Shown here: positions 63,155-64,000 of the stretch, piece after piece
Numbering within the stretch: the first letter of the stretch is position 1
Layout: each line of letters starts with the position of its first letter
NCBI GenBank assembly: GCA_964472525.1
Contig: CAYYLL010000006.1
Coordinates: 62,001 to 126,000 of the forward strand
Reading direction: 5' to 3'
Source: SZUA-37 sp964472525
GTDB taxonomy: Bacteria > Pseudomonadota > Gammaproteobacteria > UBA6429 > Thiohalophilaceae
Length of the DNA stretch: 64,000 bases
Made by a program: the position numbers and the translations under genes
The notes under the pieces: model-generated
Seen by the model: the letters and a program-made list of their open reading frames with translations, nothing else
Database searches by the model: none
What the model was told of the DNA's origin: nothing

Positions 63155-63199
63155 ATGATGAAATACTTAACACATAAATTTGGGGAATACACATGCTGA
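63155..63199 (+). CDS. Possible 14-codon leader peptide
   Basis: ATGATGAAATACTTAACACA starts a 14-codon frame behind a strong AAAGGGAG. Its TGA overlaps the next gene's ATG region (63193). It could couple translation of the downstream gene, or mark the original start of that gene after a frame change. Weak evidence. Confidence 0.25.
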   Translation: MMKYLTHKFGEYTC

Positions 63200-64000
63200 A
63201 ACATATACTGTTACTGGTGGTCATCATTGGGTTTGTATTGCCAGCCGTGGCCGCGCCACCCTTACCGCGCGAGCCGATGCCGAGGCCAACCTTCCCTGGC
63301 TCATCGCAGGGTGTACCCAAGCCACCCGTACATATCGGTACGCATCCGAAGTTTGATCCATCCAACATCGGTGCATTACCCGACCTGAAGATTGTGCGGG
63401 TAATACCCAAGCTGGATATTCAGGCTAGTCGAGCTTGTCAAACAGGACGGACCTATCTCCATGCAGGGGGATTGGTTGGATTTGATCTGGTTGTAAAAAA
63501 TATTGGTTCAGGCGTAGCTTATTTGAGCAACTATATGATTGCTGTCCATGCTACATCGGTAGACAGGCAAACACCTGTAACAAAAGGGGGTGATGGTTAT
63601 TCTGGTGCGCGCAGAACACCGGCAAGGATTGCACCGGGACAAACTTTTCGCTTAACCGGTAGTACAGCTGTTAGAGTGGACAGGAGAGGCTATCCCTTTT
63701 TGTCATTCTTTCCATTCAGCCGCTATTCTGAATTGGCAGGTAAAACACGTCGATTCAAAGTGGAACTTGTTACCGGAACGAGGGTTGGGCATGGCCTTCA
63801 TGAAAGTAATTACAATAACAATTCAGTCATGGTTAATTACACGTTCCCAAGGGATTTTTGTTTGGCTCATTTGTCTAATGGTGGCGTGTCACAGACAGCA
63901 CCGACTTTAAGGCCCCATCTTGTTATTCAAAGTATCCATACACAGTTAAAACGACCTTACCAATGCCGCACAGATGGCCCCACGTTTGCTGATGGTGACC
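63193..64000 (+). CDS. Secreted CARDB-like protein (3' truncated by window)
   Basis: ATG preceded by GGGGAA opens a signal peptide (MLKHILLLVVIIGFVLPAVA). A Pro-rich stretch then leads to DLKIVRVIPKLDIQASRACQ, GGLVGFDLVVKNIGSGVAYL and VKVDRRG-like strands ending HESNYNNNSVMVNY, the pattern of a CARDB module. A second module seems to begin near the edge (LRPHLVIQSIHTQLKRP). The frame is open to the window edge, so the length is unknown. It continues the series of CARDB/TIG surface proteins. Confidence 0.7.
   Translation, partial: MLKHILLLVVIIGFVLPAVAAPPLPREPMPRPTFPGSSQGVPKPPVHIGTHPKFDPSNIGALPDLKIVRVIPKLDIQASRACQTGRTYLHAGGLVGFDLVVKNIGSGVAYLSNYMIAVHATSVDRQTPVTKGGDGYSGARRTPARIAPGQTFRLTGSTAVRVDRRGYPFLSFFPFSRYSELAGKTRRFKVELVTGTRVGHGLHESNYNNNSVMVNYTFPRDFCLAHLSNGGVSQTAPTLRPHLVIQSIHTQLKRPYQCRTDGPTFADGD

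Overview
The window is a chromosomal segment of a denitrifying gammaproteobacterium. The ffh and rpsP-rimM-trmD-rplS block, the fdxA-mutS pair, an AddAB-type repair nuclease, CnoX, DsbC and a CsrB-like small RNA all fit that class. The species cannot be named from this sequence.

Layout. Positions 1-5.8 kb carry housekeeping genes (3' part of ffh, the ribosomal protein/tRNA methylation operon, a TPR protein). Then come an orphan FliL-like gene and ogt. Positions 7.1-16.2 kb hold a nine-gene leftward nitrite-reductase operon: nirS, SUMT, nirC, nirF, three genes for four siroheme-decarboxylase halves (the last a fusion), nirJ and nirN. It makes cytochrome cd1 and the genes for its heme d1 cofactor. 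Two FNR/DNR boxes 63 bp apart lie upstream of nirS. Positions 16.8-22.1 kb hold dsbC, cnoX and addA. A GGA-rich, terminator-ended RNA of the CsrB/RsmZ type follows, then a 64-bp tandem repeat.

Positions 23.0-38.3 kb are an accessory island lying between addA and addB. It is a duplicated, partly decayed module encoding two FN3 lipoproteins, jelly-roll lyase-like proteins, right-handed beta-helix proteins and a heparinase II/III-type lyase. All ten exported non-lipoprotein products end, exactly at the stop codon, in one short motif: P-x-[PAS]-P-x-x-[LF]-x-V-[QNYD]. This resembles the first strand (A) of an FN3 fold. The two FN3 lipoproteins appear to lack that strand. I propose that the tails complete the lipoproteins' FN3 domains and so tether the enzymes to the outer membrane. 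This is the most interesting candidate new system in the window, and it is an inference.

Positions 38.5-46.1 kb return to core genes: addB, fdxA, mutS and a hipBA toxin-antitoxin pair. Positions 46.3-64 kb form a second accessory region. A multi-pass PDZ-like sensor kinase and a LuxR-type regulator lead a rightward series of mostly unrecognised secreted proteins: CsgG-like, PASTA/Gly-rich, HExxH zincin-like, TIG-like, CARDB and Cys-motif proteins. One has an in-frame stop. A repeated GGGGTCCCCGATC palindrome lies between several of these genes. The last gene runs off the window.
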